A stretch of 64,000 bases of DNA from Halorubrum salsamenti (lineage in GTDB: Archaea; Halobacteriota; Halobacteria; Halobacteriales; Haloferacaceae): positions 334,456-398,455 of the forward strand of contig NZ_VCNL01000004.1 in NCBI RefSeq assembly GCF_007671685.1. The letters run 5' to 3'. The position numbers were made by a program, and so were the translations under genes. Below are positions 35,365-46,041 of the stretch, in pieces (position 1 is the first letter of the stretch; each line of letters opens with the position of its first letter). Under the pieces are notes generated by a model. It ran no database searches and was not told the DNA's origin. It was given only the letters and a program-made list of their open reading frames with translations.

Positions 35365-35964
35365 ATGGTATCCCTCCGTCGTCGCCTCGTCGGCTTCGCG
35401 CTGCTCGCCGTCGCCGTCGCCGCGTTCGCGTTCGCGGCCGACATCGCGCCAGCGGTCGTCCCCGAGTCGGCGGCCGCGTCGGCCGACGCGTCGGTCATCG
35501 CTACCACGCCGTTCTCCCTGATCGCTGCGCCGGCCCTCCTCGCGGTCGGGTCGGTACTCCTCGTCGCCGGTGGAACCGCGCTCGCGGGCGCCGACCTCTC
35601 CGCGCGGGCGACCCTCCTCGCGCCCGCCGTCGGGGCGACCGTCGGGTTCGCGGTCGCGTCCGGACTCCTCGCCGCGCCCGCGGCGGTCCTGCCCGCGTTC
35701 GCCGAGACGGGAGCGCTGACGACCGCGCTCGCCGGGGCGCCGGGCACGATCGCGGCCGGCGCCGTCGTCGGGGCCGCGATCGCGCCCGTGGTCCGCGCCG
35801 CGACCACGGAGGACACGGTCACGCTGCTCGTCGGTGCGGCGCTGCTACTCGTGTCAATCGCGGCCGCGTCGGGCGACCCGCTCGCACTCACGACCGGGGG
35901 CGTCGCCGGCGTCGCCGCCGTGGGGGTCCTCTGGGCGGTCGATCCGGCGACGTGGCGGCCTTAA
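35365..35964 (+). CDS. Conserved membrane protein (199 aa)
   Basis: An Ala/Val/Leu-rich protein starting MVSLRRRLVGFALLAVAVAA. Hydrophobic segments at about residues 8-30, 50-72, 84-110, 122-145 and 150-190, so five or six membrane helices. Few charged loops and no motif. It follows the putative lipoprotein gene by 69 bp on the same strand, and converges with the SPFH gene. Function unknown. Confidence 0.7.
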   Translation: MVSLRRRLVGFALLAVAVAAFAFAADIAPAVVPESAAASADASVIATTPFSLIAAPALLAVGSVLLVAGGTALAGADLSARATLLAPAVGATVGFAVASGLLAAPAAVLPAFAETGALTTALAGAPGTIAAGAVVGAAIAPVVRAATTEDTVTLLVGAALLLVSIAAASGDPLALTTGGVAGVAAVGVLWAVDPATWRP

Positions 35965-36005
35965 GTCGGGTCGGTCCCCTTATCGAGGGAAGCAAGGGTC
36001 AGCGC

Positions 36006-37235
36006 TCAGTCGCTCGGCCGCTCGCTTTCCGCCTCCAGTTCGATGTCGCGGTCGGCCTCGCGGGTCTCCCCCTCCTGACGGGCGAGGTCGACGTCGCGGG
36101 CCGCGTCCGCGTCGCGCGTCTCGTCGGTCCGCAGGTCGCTGTCGGCCACCGTGTCGAGCTGTTCGAGCGCGCTCTCGATGTCCTCGAGACCGAGCATCTT
36201 CTCCGTCTCCTCGTCGAACTCCTTGCTCTCTAACCCCTCCATCTGTTGGACGTCGGAGCCGGACAGCGCCTTGCCGTAGCGGCCGACGAGGCTGGTGAGC
36301 TCCTGCGGGAGCACGAACGTGGTGGACTCGCCTTTGCCGATCTCTTCGAGGGTCTCCATCCCCCGCTCGATGATGGCGCGCTCGCCCATCGACTCGGCCG
36401 AGCGGGCGCGGAGGACCGTCGAGATCGCGTCCCCCTGCGCTTCGAGGATCTGGGACTGCTTTTCCCCCTGCGCGCGGATGATGTTCGACTGTTTGTCACC
36501 CTCCGCCTGCTCGATCGCGGAGCGGCGTTCCCCCTGCGCTTCGAGGATCATCGCGCGGCGGCGGCGCTCGGCGCCGGTCTGCTGCTCCATCGCGCGCTGG
36601 ACCTCTTGGGAGGGGCTCACCTCGCGGACCTCGACCGCTTCGACGCGGATCCCCCACTCGTCGGTCGGCTCGTCCAGCTCCTCGTTGATGCGGTCGTTGA
36701 TCTGGTCGCGCCGGGACAGCGTGTCGTCGAGTTCCATGTCGCCGAGGACGGCGCGGAGCGTGGTCTGCGCGAGGTTCGAGACGGCGTTCTTGTAGTCGTC
36801 GACCTCTAAGAACGCCTTCTTGGCGTCCATCACCTTGATGTAGACGACCGCGTCCGCGGTGACCGGCGAGTTGTCCCGCGTGATCGCCGACTGGCTCGGC
36901 ACGTCGATCGTCTGGGTCCGCATGTCGAACGCGTACGTGCGGGAGACGAACGGCGGGATGAGGTGGACGCCGGGTTCGAGCAGCTTCCGGAACTCGCCGA
37001 ACACGGTGAGCGCCTCCTTGTCGTAGGCGTCGACGATCTCGACCGCGCTGACGACCGTGACCGCCGCCACCAACACCGCGAGCGCCGCGACGCCGAAGAC
37101 GAGGCTCTGGCTGAGGAGGGCGAAGCCGACGAGGAGCGCGCCCGCGAGCGCGGTGTACTGCCAGACGGAGTCCGGGATGCCGCCCATCGCGTCCTCCAGC
37201 TCGAAGGTATCGCCGCGCGGACCTTGGGTTCCCAT
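36006..37235 (-). CDS. SPFH/band-7 (stomatin-like) membrane protein
   Basis: A 409-residue protein with one or two N-terminal membrane helices (about residues 30-68), then the SPFH domain (about 70-240: GVHLIPPFVSRTYAFDMRTQ, ITRDNSPVTADAVVYIKVMD, TLRAVLGDMELDDTLSRRD), a long coiled coil rich in AQGEKQ/AQGERR repeats (240-310), and a disordered acidic tail. Such proteins form ring or cage oligomers in membrane microdomains and often work with FtsH- or NfeD-like proteins, none of which adjoin it here. The PSQEVQRAMEQQ segment is family-typical. Confidence 0.92.
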   Translation of the reverse strand: MGTQGPRGDTFELEDAMGGIPDSVWQYTALAGALLVGFALLSQSLVFGVAALAVLVAAVTVVSAVEIVDAYDKEALTVFGEFRKLLEPGVHLIPPFVSRTYAFDMRTQTIDVPSQSAITRDNSPVTADAVVYIKVMDAKKAFLEVDDYKNAVSNLAQTTLRAVLGDMELDDTLSRRDQINDRINEELDEPTDEWGIRVEAVEVREVSPSQEVQRAMEQQTGAERRRRAMILEAQGERRSAIEQAEGDKQSNIIRAQGEKQSQILEAQGDAISTVLRARSAESMGERAIIERGMETLEEIGKGESTTFVLPQELTSLVGRYGKALSGSDVQQMEGLESKEFDEETEKMLGLEDIESALEQLDTVADSDLRTDETRDADAARDVDLARQEGETREADRDIELEAESERPSD

Positions 37236-37379
37236 AGCCGATCTTACGGGCCAACGCTGTTAACGGTTGTCACGAGGGTCCCGCACGCGTCGGAAAATCA
37301 CCGAGCGTCGCCTCCGAGATACCGGAAACGTCCGCGACGTCCGGGCGGCTTTAAGCGGTCGGCGAGCGCACGCAGAGGT

Positions 37380-38684
37380 ATGCCAGCCGACGAGGACGAC
37401 GTCGACCACGAGTTCCGCACGCGAAGCGTCCACGCGGGGTCGGACCCGGATCCGGCGACCGGAGCCCGCGCCACGCCCATCTACCAGACGACCTCCTACG
37501 AGTTCGAGGACGCCGACCACGCCGCCCGGCTGTTCGGGTTGGAGGAGGCGGGCAACGTCTACTCGCGGATCATGAACCCGACGAACGCCGCCCTCGAAGA
37601 GCGGATCGCCTCGCTCGAAAACGGCGTGGGCGCGGTCGCCACCTCCTCGGGGATGGCGGCGTTCGATCTCGCGACGTTCATGCTCGCGTCCGCGGGCGAC
37701 AACGTCGTCTCCTCGTCCGCTCTGTACGGCGGCACCTACACCTACCTCACGCACTCGGTCGAGCGCCGCGGGATCTCGACGCGGTTCGTCGACCCGCTCG
37801 ATTACGAGGGGTACGCCGACGCGATCGATGAAGACACCGCGTACGTCCACCTCGAAACCATCGGGAACCCGGCCTTGGTCACGCCCGACATCGAGCGGAT
37901 CGCCGACATCGCCCACGAGCACGGCGTCCCGCTGTTCGTCGACAACACGTTCGCGACCCCCTATCTGTGCCGCCCGCTCGACCACGGGGCGGACCTCGTC
38001 TGGGAGTCGACGACGAAGTGGCTCACCGGCAACGGCACCACCGTCGGCGGCGTCCTCGTCGACGGCGGCTCGTTCCCGTGGAGCGACCACGCCGAGAAGT
38101 ACCCCGAGATCGCACAGGACAACCCCGCGTACCACGGGATCAACTTCGTCGAAGCGTTCGGCGACGCGGCGTTCACGTTCGCGGCGACTACCCGCGGACT
38201 GCGCGACCTGGGCGACCAGCAGTCGCCGTTCGACGCGTGGAACACCCTCCAGCAGACGGAGTCGCTCCCGCTGCGGATGGACCGCCACTGCGAGAACGCC
38301 GGGATCGTCGCGGAGTACCTCGACGAGCACGACGACGTGGCGTGGGTGAACTACCCGGGTCTGGAGAGCCACGAGACCCACGAGGAGGCCAGCGAGTACC
38401 TGGAGGGCGGCTACGGCGGCATGATCACCTTCGGGCTGGAGGGCGGCTACGAGGCCGCGAAGGGAACCGTCGAGAACGCGGATCTCGCCTCCCTGCTCGC
38501 GAACGTCGGCGACGCGAAGACGCTCGTCATCCACCCGGCGTCGACGACCCACCAGCAGTTGACCGAGGCGGAACAGGAGTCCGCCGGCGTCACCGGCGAC
38601 ATGGTGCGGCTCTCGGTCGGTATCGAGGACCCCGCCGACATCGTCGCCGACCTCGAAGCGGCGATCGAACGCGCGTCGGCGTAG
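37380..38684 (+). CDS. O-acetylhomoserine sulfhydrylase / cystathionine synthase-type PLP enzyme
   Basis: PLP enzyme of methionine/cysteine synthesis, 434 residues from ATG 37380. The cofactor Lys is Lys213 (ESTTKWLTGNG), with ATSSGMAAFDL near residue 87 for the phosphate and FVDNTFATPYLCRP before the Lys. The FEDADHAARLFGLEEAGNVYSR start and the long form favour O-acetylhomoserine (or O-succinylhomoserine) sulfhydrylase (MetY/MetZ type) over cystathionine lyase, but the families are close. A homoserine acetyltransferase would be needed to feed it and is not visible here. Confidence 0.9.
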   Translation: MPADEDDVDHEFRTRSVHAGSDPDPATGARATPIYQTTSYEFEDADHAARLFGLEEAGNVYSRIMNPTNAALEERIASLENGVGAVATSSGMAAFDLATFMLASAGDNVVSSSALYGGTYTYLTHSVERRGISTRFVDPLDYEGYADAIDEDTAYVHLETIGNPALVTPDIERIADIAHEHGVPLFVDNTFATPYLCRPLDHGADLVWESTTKWLTGNGTTVGGVLVDGGSFPWSDHAEKYPEIAQDNPAYHGINFVEAFGDAAFTFAATTRGLRDLGDQQSPFDAWNTLQQTESLPLRMDRHCENAGIVAEYLDEHDDVAWVNYPGLESHETHEEASEYLEGGYGGMITFGLEGGYEAAKGTVENADLASLLANVGDAKTLVIHPASTTHQQLTEAEQESAGVTGDMVRLSVGIEDPADIVADLEAAIERASA

Positions 38685-38718
38685 GCCGGATTCCGACTCT
38701 TCGGAGTCGCCGTCGAGC

Positions 38719-39549
38719 CTACAGGTCGTCGGCGTCGAACTTCCAGAGCCCGGCCAGCGGCGGCGCAATCGTCCAGAACACGAGCATCGACACCGCCGAG
38801 ATCTGCTGGTTGACGGCTTCGCCCGAGAACAGCTGATCGCCGAGGAACGCGTTGGACAGCAGCTCGACCCCGGTTATCGGGTTCGCGACCTGGAGGAACA
38901 CGCTGATCTGCTGTCGGGAGACCGGCAGGGGGTCGATCAGCCCCGCGTCGGCCGCGGCGCCGAGGAACTGGCCGGTGACCGCACCCCACAGCATCACGAA
39001 CAGGACGTAGATCGCGACGCCCCCGATCAGCGCCTGTCGCTGCGTCGTCGCCGCCGCCGAGCAGCCGACCGCGATCGCGACGAAGACGACGCCGAGGACC
39101 GCGGCGAAGACCGTGTACCCGAGGTACGAGCCGACGTTGAACGCCTGGATGTATCCGAGCTGAGAGAGCGCGAGCAACACGAGCGCCGGGAGGAGGAAAC
39201 CGGAGAACACCGCGAGCGACAGCGCGGCGCCCCGCCCGACCACCTTCCCGAAGACCACGTCCGCCCGCGAATGCGGTAGCGACAGGAGCAGTTTCAGCGA
39301 TCCGGACTCGCGCTCGCCGCTGACGGCGTTGTACCCGACGACGACGCCCACGAGCGGAACGAGCGTCGTCACCAGGAAGGGACCGACGGCGGCGCTCAAC
39401 AGGAACTCCGTCGCGAACTGCTGACCCGGCGGCGCGAAGACGTACGCGAAGACGGCGACGAGCAGCGAGAACAGCGCCACGAGGACCAACATCCCGCGGG
39501 ACCGCACCGTGTCCTGGAAGTCCTTCTCTGCGATAGCGGGGAGGCTCAT
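38719..39549 (-). CDS. ABC-2 type transporter permease
   Basis: A 276-residue membrane protein with six hydrophobic segments, starting MSLPAIAEKDFQDTVRSRGM. The EKDFQDTVRSRG beginning and the GERESGSLKLLLSLPHSR loop are typical of ABC-2 (NatB/Gld-like) exporters. Its start codon ATG 39549 overlaps the TGA of the ATPase gene at 39546-39548 by 4 bp, so the two are translationally coupled into an exporter of unknown substrate. Confidence 0.9.
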   Translation of the reverse strand: MSLPAIAEKDFQDTVRSRGMLVLVALFSLLVAVFAYVFAPPGQQFATEFLLSAAVGPFLVTTLVPLVGVVVGYNAVSGERESGSLKLLLSLPHSRADVVFGKVVGRGAALSLAVFSGFLLPALVLLALSQLGYIQAFNVGSYLGYTVFAAVLGVVFVAIAVGCSAAATTQRQALIGGVAIYVLFVMLWGAVTGQFLGAAADAGLIDPLPVSRQQISVFLQVANPITGVELLSNAFLGDQLFSGEAVNQQISAVSMLVFWTIAPPLAGLWKFDADDL

Positions 39550-40586
39550 CGGCTCACCTCCTCGTCGTCAACTGCGTCGGCGGTGTCGGCAGTGTCGGCG
39601 GTGTCGGCGGTGTCGGTTCCCTCGGCGGCGTTCCCGCCGTCTACGTCCTCACCGCCCTCACCCGGCGCGTCGCCCTCGGTATACGCCAAGAAGAGGTCTT
39701 CGAGCGACGCCTCGCGGGTGTGGAAGTCGTCGACGGTGATCCCGCCGTCCTCCAAGGCGCCGATAACCCGCGTCTTCGCGCCGTCGGCGCAGCTCACGAC
39801 GAGCGTGTCGCCGTCGCGATCGACGCGACTCACGCCGTCGAGGTCGCGGACCGCCTCGACGGCCGAGTCGCTCGCGCCGTCCGCGTCGCCGCCGGCGATC
39901 GCGATCTCCAGCGTCTCCTCGCCGCCGACGGCCTCGCGGAGCCCCTCCACGGAGTCCTCGGCGACGAGCTCCCCCTCGCGGAGGATGCCGACGCGGTCGC
40001 AGACGGCCTCGACCTGTTCGAGGATGTGCGAGGAGAAGAAGACCGTGGCGCCGCGGTCGGCCTCGGTCCGGACGATCTCGCGCATCTCCTTCGCCCCCGC
40101 CGGGTCCAGCCCGGAAGAGGGCTCGTCGAGGATGAGCAAATCGGGGTCGTCCGCGAGCGCCATCGCGAGCGCGAGCCGCTGGCGCATCCCCTTCGAGTAG
40201 CCACCGGCCTTGCGGTCGGCGTCGTTGAGGAGGCCCACGCGATCGAGGAGGGCGTCCGGGTCGTCGTCCGCCTCCTTCGATCGGACCGCGAACTCGACGT
40301 GTTGCCGCCCCGAGAGCCGGTCGTACACCGCGAAGCCGTCGGGGAGCACACCGGTCCGCTTGCGGATCGCGACGCCGTCGGCCGTGGCGTCCCGGCCGAG
40401 CACGCGCACCGTCCCCTCGGTGGGCCGGACCAAGTCGAGCACCATGTCGATGGTCGTCGACTTGCCGGCGCCGTTCGGACCGAGGAAGCCGTACACCTCC
40501 CCCTCTTCGACGGCGAGATCGAGGCCGCGAACGGCCGTGACATCGGCGAACTCCTTCGTCACGCCCCGCAGTTCGATGGCGGTCAT
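39546..40586 (-). CDS. ABC transporter ATP-binding protein
   Basis: NatA-like ATPase of an ABC-2 exporter, 346 residues. Walker A GPNGAGKSTTIDM, signature YSKGMRQRLALAMAL, and Walker B LLILDEPSSGLDP are all present. The C-terminal third is acidic and includes a Thr/Ala/Asp repeat ([20 protein letters not shown]) at the end. It overlaps the downstream permease by 4 bp. Substrate unknown; lipid or drug export is the family's usual role. Confidence 0.93.
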   Translation of the reverse strand: MTAIELRGVTKEFADVTAVRGLDLAVEEGEVYGFLGPNGAGKSTTIDMVLDLVRPTEGTVRVLGRDATADGVAIRKRTGVLPDGFAVYDRLSGRQHVEFAVRSKEADDDPDALLDRVGLLNDADRKAGGYSKGMRQRLALAMALADDPDLLILDEPSSGLDPAGAKEMREIVRTEADRGATVFFSSHILEQVEAVCDRVGILREGELVAEDSVEGLREAVGGEETLEIAIAGGDADGASDSAVEAVRDLDGVSRVDRDGDTLVVSCADGAKTRVIGALEDGGITVDDFHTREASLEDLFLAYTEGDAPGEGGEDVDGGNAAEGTDTADTADTADTADAVDDEEVSR

Positions 40587-40649
40587 ACCGCCCCGTTTCC
40601 GCGTCCCCGGATAAAGGGTTGCGGGTCGCGACGCGCCACTGTAGGGGTT

Positions 40650-40830
40650 CGAAACTGATTGTTCAGTAGAAATAAAAAATATATGTTAAATAAATTATCA
40701 TTATTCAGATCCCAGTATCTGCGAATCGATAGAATCCATACGTGTTTCGAAATGTGAACGATCGATAGACACAGAAACTATTTCCCGCCATCGAAGATTT
40801 TAATTGTTTATCCTTAGCATATCGAGCGGG
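40650..40830. promoter_or_regulatory. AT-rich promoter region of the GntP permease
   Basis: An unusually AT-rich stretch for this GC-rich region, with AAAAAATATATG at 40674-40685 and further TATA-like sequence up to 40805. It lies between the divergent ABC ATPase gene and ATG 40831 and most likely holds a regulated promoter for the permease. Confidence 0.45.
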
Positions 40831-42246
40831 ATGCTCCCGATACCGCTCCAAGAAACTGTTCAATTCACGCATAGTCCACTACTAACATTTATAATTGGTC
40901 TGATAATTGTCATCGCGCTGCTCGTGTGGTTGGACCTCCCGGCGTTCATCGGGCTGATCATCTCGGCGTTCCTGGTCGGCGTGGTAAACACGATCTTCGT
41001 CGCTGACTTCACCGCCGCCGACGCCGGCAGTCAGGTCGCGACGGCGTTCGGCAACGGGATGGCGGGGATCGGGATACCGATCCTCATGGCCGCGGTCATC
41101 GGGAAGGGTATGCTGGAGAGCGGCGCGGCCCAACGGGTCGTCCGCGGGTTCCAGAACGTGCTCGGCGAGAGCAACTCCGACGTAGCCCTGCTCGGAAGCA
41201 GTTCGGTACTCGCGATTCCGGTGTTCTTCGACAGCGTGTTCTACCTGATGGCGCCGCTCGCGCGCTCGATGCGGGCGCGTGTCGGTCGTGACTACACGCT
41301 GTTCATCGTCGTCGTCGGCGCGGGAGCCGCGACGACGCACGTGTTCGTTCCGCCCACGCCCGGCCCGCTCGCGGTCGCCGACCAGGTCGGGAGCAACCTG
41401 GGGACGACGATCGTTGTCGGATTAGTGACCGCCATCCCGGCGGCAGTCATGTCCGGGCTCGTCTACGGTCGCTGGATCAACAGCCGGCTCGACATCCCGC
41501 TGCGGGACACGATGGCGACGTCGACGGAGGAACTGCAGGAGGTCGCCGACCGGCCGACCAGCGAACTCCCGGGAGTGCTCGAGTCGCTGGCGCCGATCCT
41601 GCTGGCGGTCCTGCTGATCGCGTCCGCGACGTTCGTCAACACGTTCCAGGAAGTCGTTCCGGCCCTGGCCTCGCTGCAGCCGGTCACCGCCTTCCTCGGG
41701 AACAAGAACGTCGCGCTGACCATCGCTGCGCTCGCCGCCGCGTACACGTTCTACCGTTACGATACGATGGGCCGGAGCGAGTGGAGCGACGAGCTCACCG
41801 AGGCCCTGAAAAGCGGCGGGAACATCGCCGCGATCACGGCGGCCGGCGGAGCGTTCGGCGCGCTGCTCGCCGCCTCCGGAATCGGTGACTACCTGGCCAA
41901 CGCGCTTCAGGAAGTGGGGATCGGGCTGCTCATCACGGCCTGGCTCATCGCCGCGATCGTCCGCATCGCTCAGGGGTCGGCCACGGCCGCGATGCTGACC
42001 GCAGCCGGGATTATGGCGCCGCTCACCGGACAGTTGACCGTCCACCCGGCCTACCTCGTGATGGTCATCGGCGCCGGCGGGAACATCTTCTCGTGGTTCA
42101 ACGACTCCGGCTTCTGGCTCGTCAGCGAGATCGGGGGGCTCACCAAGCGGGAAACGCTGCAGACCTGGACCGCCCTCACGACGATCATCTCGATAACGGG
42201 GCTCGTGACCGTGCTGATCGTCTCCACGATCTTCCCGCTCGTCTGA
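40831..42246 (+). CDS. GntP-family permease (gluconate/sugar-acid type)
   Basis: A 471-residue transporter from ATG 40831 (an in-frame TTG at 40804 is less likely). About 12 to 14 membrane helices, among them FIIGLIIVIALLVWLDLPAF and, near the end, IARIAQGSATAAMLTAAG, a hallmark of GntP permeases, and WFNDSGFWLV. GntP proteins import gluconate or related acids with protons. The long AT-rich region upstream and the terminator downstream indicate a one-gene unit. The exact substrate cannot be told from sequence. Confidence 0.9.
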   Translation: MLPIPLQETVQFTHSPLLTFIIGLIIVIALLVWLDLPAFIGLIISAFLVGVVNTIFVADFTAADAGSQVATAFGNGMAGIGIPILMAAVIGKGMLESGAAQRVVRGFQNVLGESNSDVALLGSSSVLAIPVFFDSVFYLMAPLARSMRARVGRDYTLFIVVVGAGAATTHVFVPPTPGPLAVADQVGSNLGTTIVVGLVTAIPAAVMSGLVYGRWINSRLDIPLRDTMATSTEELQEVADRPTSELPGVLESLAPILLAVLLIASATFVNTFQEVVPALASLQPVTAFLGNKNVALTIAALAAAYTFYRYDTMGRSEWSDELTEALKSGGNIAAITAAGGAFGALLAASGIGDYLANALQEVGIGLLITAWLIAAIVRIAQGSATAAMLTAAGIMAPLTGQLTVHPAYLVMVIGAGGNIFSWFNDSGFWLVSEIGGLTKRETLQTWTALTTIISITGLVTVLIVSTIFPLV

Positions 42247-42272
42247 ACCCGGTCAGGCGGGTTTCTTTTTTT
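42246..42272 (+). terminator. Hairpin plus T-tract after the GntP permease
   Basis: AACCCG (42246-42251) and CGGGTT (42257-42262) form a 6-bp stem with a short loop, followed by a T-rich run up to about 42272. It overlaps the stop codon of the permease gene and separates it from convergent ligA. Confidence 0.6.
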
Positions 42273-42300
42273 AATACCCCCGTCAGCGACCGCTCCGTCG

Positions 42301-44550
<2,250 letters not shown>

Positions 44551-44554
44551 TTAC

Positions 44555-44740
44555 GGTGGATGACACGGCTGGCGCGTGCCGGCGAGCGCCCGACAGGGCG
44601 CGAGTCGCACGCGCGAGGGAGTCGCGCCACGACTAGTCGTTTATAAGCGAGCGGCTGAGCTTTCGAAGCGTTCACCGCAGAATCGGCGTTCAGTTATAAG
44701 TACCCGACTGCGACGCCACTCGGCCCTTTATAAACCCGAA
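44555..44740. repeat. Dispersed TTATAAA-bounded repeat, copy E
   Basis: Contains GTTTATAAG (44639-44647), GTTATAAG (44693-44700) and TTTATAAA (44728-44735). GAGCGCCCGACAGGGCGCGA (44584-44603) matches the equivalent hairpin of the 31.8-kb and 48.2-kb copies; the module after 44694 (TATAA, then CCCGAC, GCGAC and CCACTC) matches the 14.0-kb copy. It lies between ligA and the amidohydrolase, with no coding potential. Confidence 0.6.
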
Positions 44741-44754
44741 CGGACCGTATTCGC

Positions 44755-45930
44755 CTATTCCACCCGCTCGCCCGCGGCGAACACCGCCTCGGGGTCCTGC
44801 CACGCGGTCACGTCCTCTGTGGGGTCGGCGTCGAGGACGACGAGGTCGGCCCGGTACCCCTCCTCGATTCGGCCCACGTCGTCAAGTCCGAGCAGGTCGG
44901 CGGCGTTGACGGTGGCCGCCTCCAGCGCGCCCTCGGGCGAGAGCCCGTAGTCGACCATGTACTCGAGCTCCCGCGGGATGTCCCCGAAGAAGTTGAAGGG
45001 GGTGCCGGCGTCGGTGCCCATCGCGATCGACACGCCGGCCTCCAGCGCGTGGTCCCACGCGTCGTCGAAGCGGTCGGCGGCGTCCTCGCCCTTCGCGACG
45101 GCGTCCTCGGGGATCCCGGCCTCGACGCCGTGATCGACGATGCCGCGGAGCGCGCTCGCGGTCGGGACCCAGTAGGTCCCGCGCTCGGCCATCAGCTCGG
45201 CGGCCTCGCGGTCCATGAAGGTGCCGTGTTCGACGCTCGAAACCCCGGCCTCGACCGCGTTCTTGATCCCCTCCTCGCCGTGGGCGTGGGCGGCGGTGGG
45301 CGTGTCGGTCGGCGCGGCGGCGTCGGTGAAGGCGGCGAGCTCCGCGGGCGTCAGCTCCGGGGCGCCGGTCACCGCGCCCTCGGTGAGGACGCCGCCGGTC
45401 GCCATGCACTTGAGCACGTCCGCGCCCGCCTTCAGCTGCTCGCGGGCCGCCTTCCGGACCTCGGCCGGGCCGTCGGCCTCGCGGCCGAACCAGTTGCCGT
45501 GGCCGCCGGTCATGATCACGTTGCGGCCGCACGCGAGGACGCGCGGGCCGTCGATGTCGCCGGCGGCGACCGCCTCGCCCGCGTCGAGCGCGAGCGTCCC
45601 GCGGCTCCCCAGATCGCGGACCGTCGTGACGCCCGCTTCGAGGGCGTCTCGGAGGTTCCCGGCCGCCCGGTAGCTCGCGGTGTAGTCGCTGTCGGAGACC
45701 GCGGTGGCCACGTCGGGCCGCCCGTCCATCATGACGTGGACGTGCGCGTCGATCAGGCCGGGCGCGACGACCGACCCGCTCGCGTCGGTCTCGGCGTCGA
45801 CCGCGGCCTCGCCCCCGACCGCCTCGACCGCGTCCGGCCCGACCGCGACGATCTCGCCGTCCGCGACCGCGACGTCGGCCTCGCGGGTCCCGCCGGCGTC
45901 GGCCACTCGTCCGCCTCGAAGCACGTGCAT
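44755..45930 (-). CDS. Metal-dependent amidohydrolase
   Basis: A 391-residue member of the amidohydrolase superfamily (imidazolonepropionase/prolidase-like subgroup). The expected metal ligands are visible: DAHVHV (residues 62-67), a Lys in VLKCMATGG that can bridge metals, His in AAHAHGEEG, His in SVEHGTF, and Asp in MGTDAGTPF. N-terminal and C-terminal strands form the small beta domain. The substrate cannot be told; related archaeal enzymes act on cyclic amides or dipeptides. Confidence 0.88.
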   Translation of the reverse strand: MHVLRGGRVADAGGTREADVAVADGEIVAVGPDAVEAVGGEAAVDAETDASGSVVAPGLIDAHVHVMMDGRPDVATAVSDSDYTASYRAAGNLRDALEAGVTTVRDLGSRGTLALDAGEAVAAGDIDGPRVLACGRNVIMTGGHGNWFGREADGPAEVRKAAREQLKAGADVLKCMATGGVLTEGAVTGAPELTPAELAAFTDAAAPTDTPTAAHAHGEEGIKNAVEAGVSSVEHGTFMDREAAELMAERGTYWVPTASALRGIVDHGVEAGIPEDAVAKGEDAADRFDDAWDHALEAGVSIAMGTDAGTPFNFFGDIPRELEYMVDYGLSPEGALEAATVNAADLLGLDDVGRIEEGYRADLVVLDADPTEDVTAWQDPEAVFAAGERVE

Positions 45931-46041
45931 GCCCTCACGAGGGAGCGTTCGTCCCGTAAACGCTCGGGTCTAGGAAGTCGACGCGGGGTGGTTCGTGTCA
46001 CGGACCCACACACATATCCGGGTGGGTTGTGATACATACAC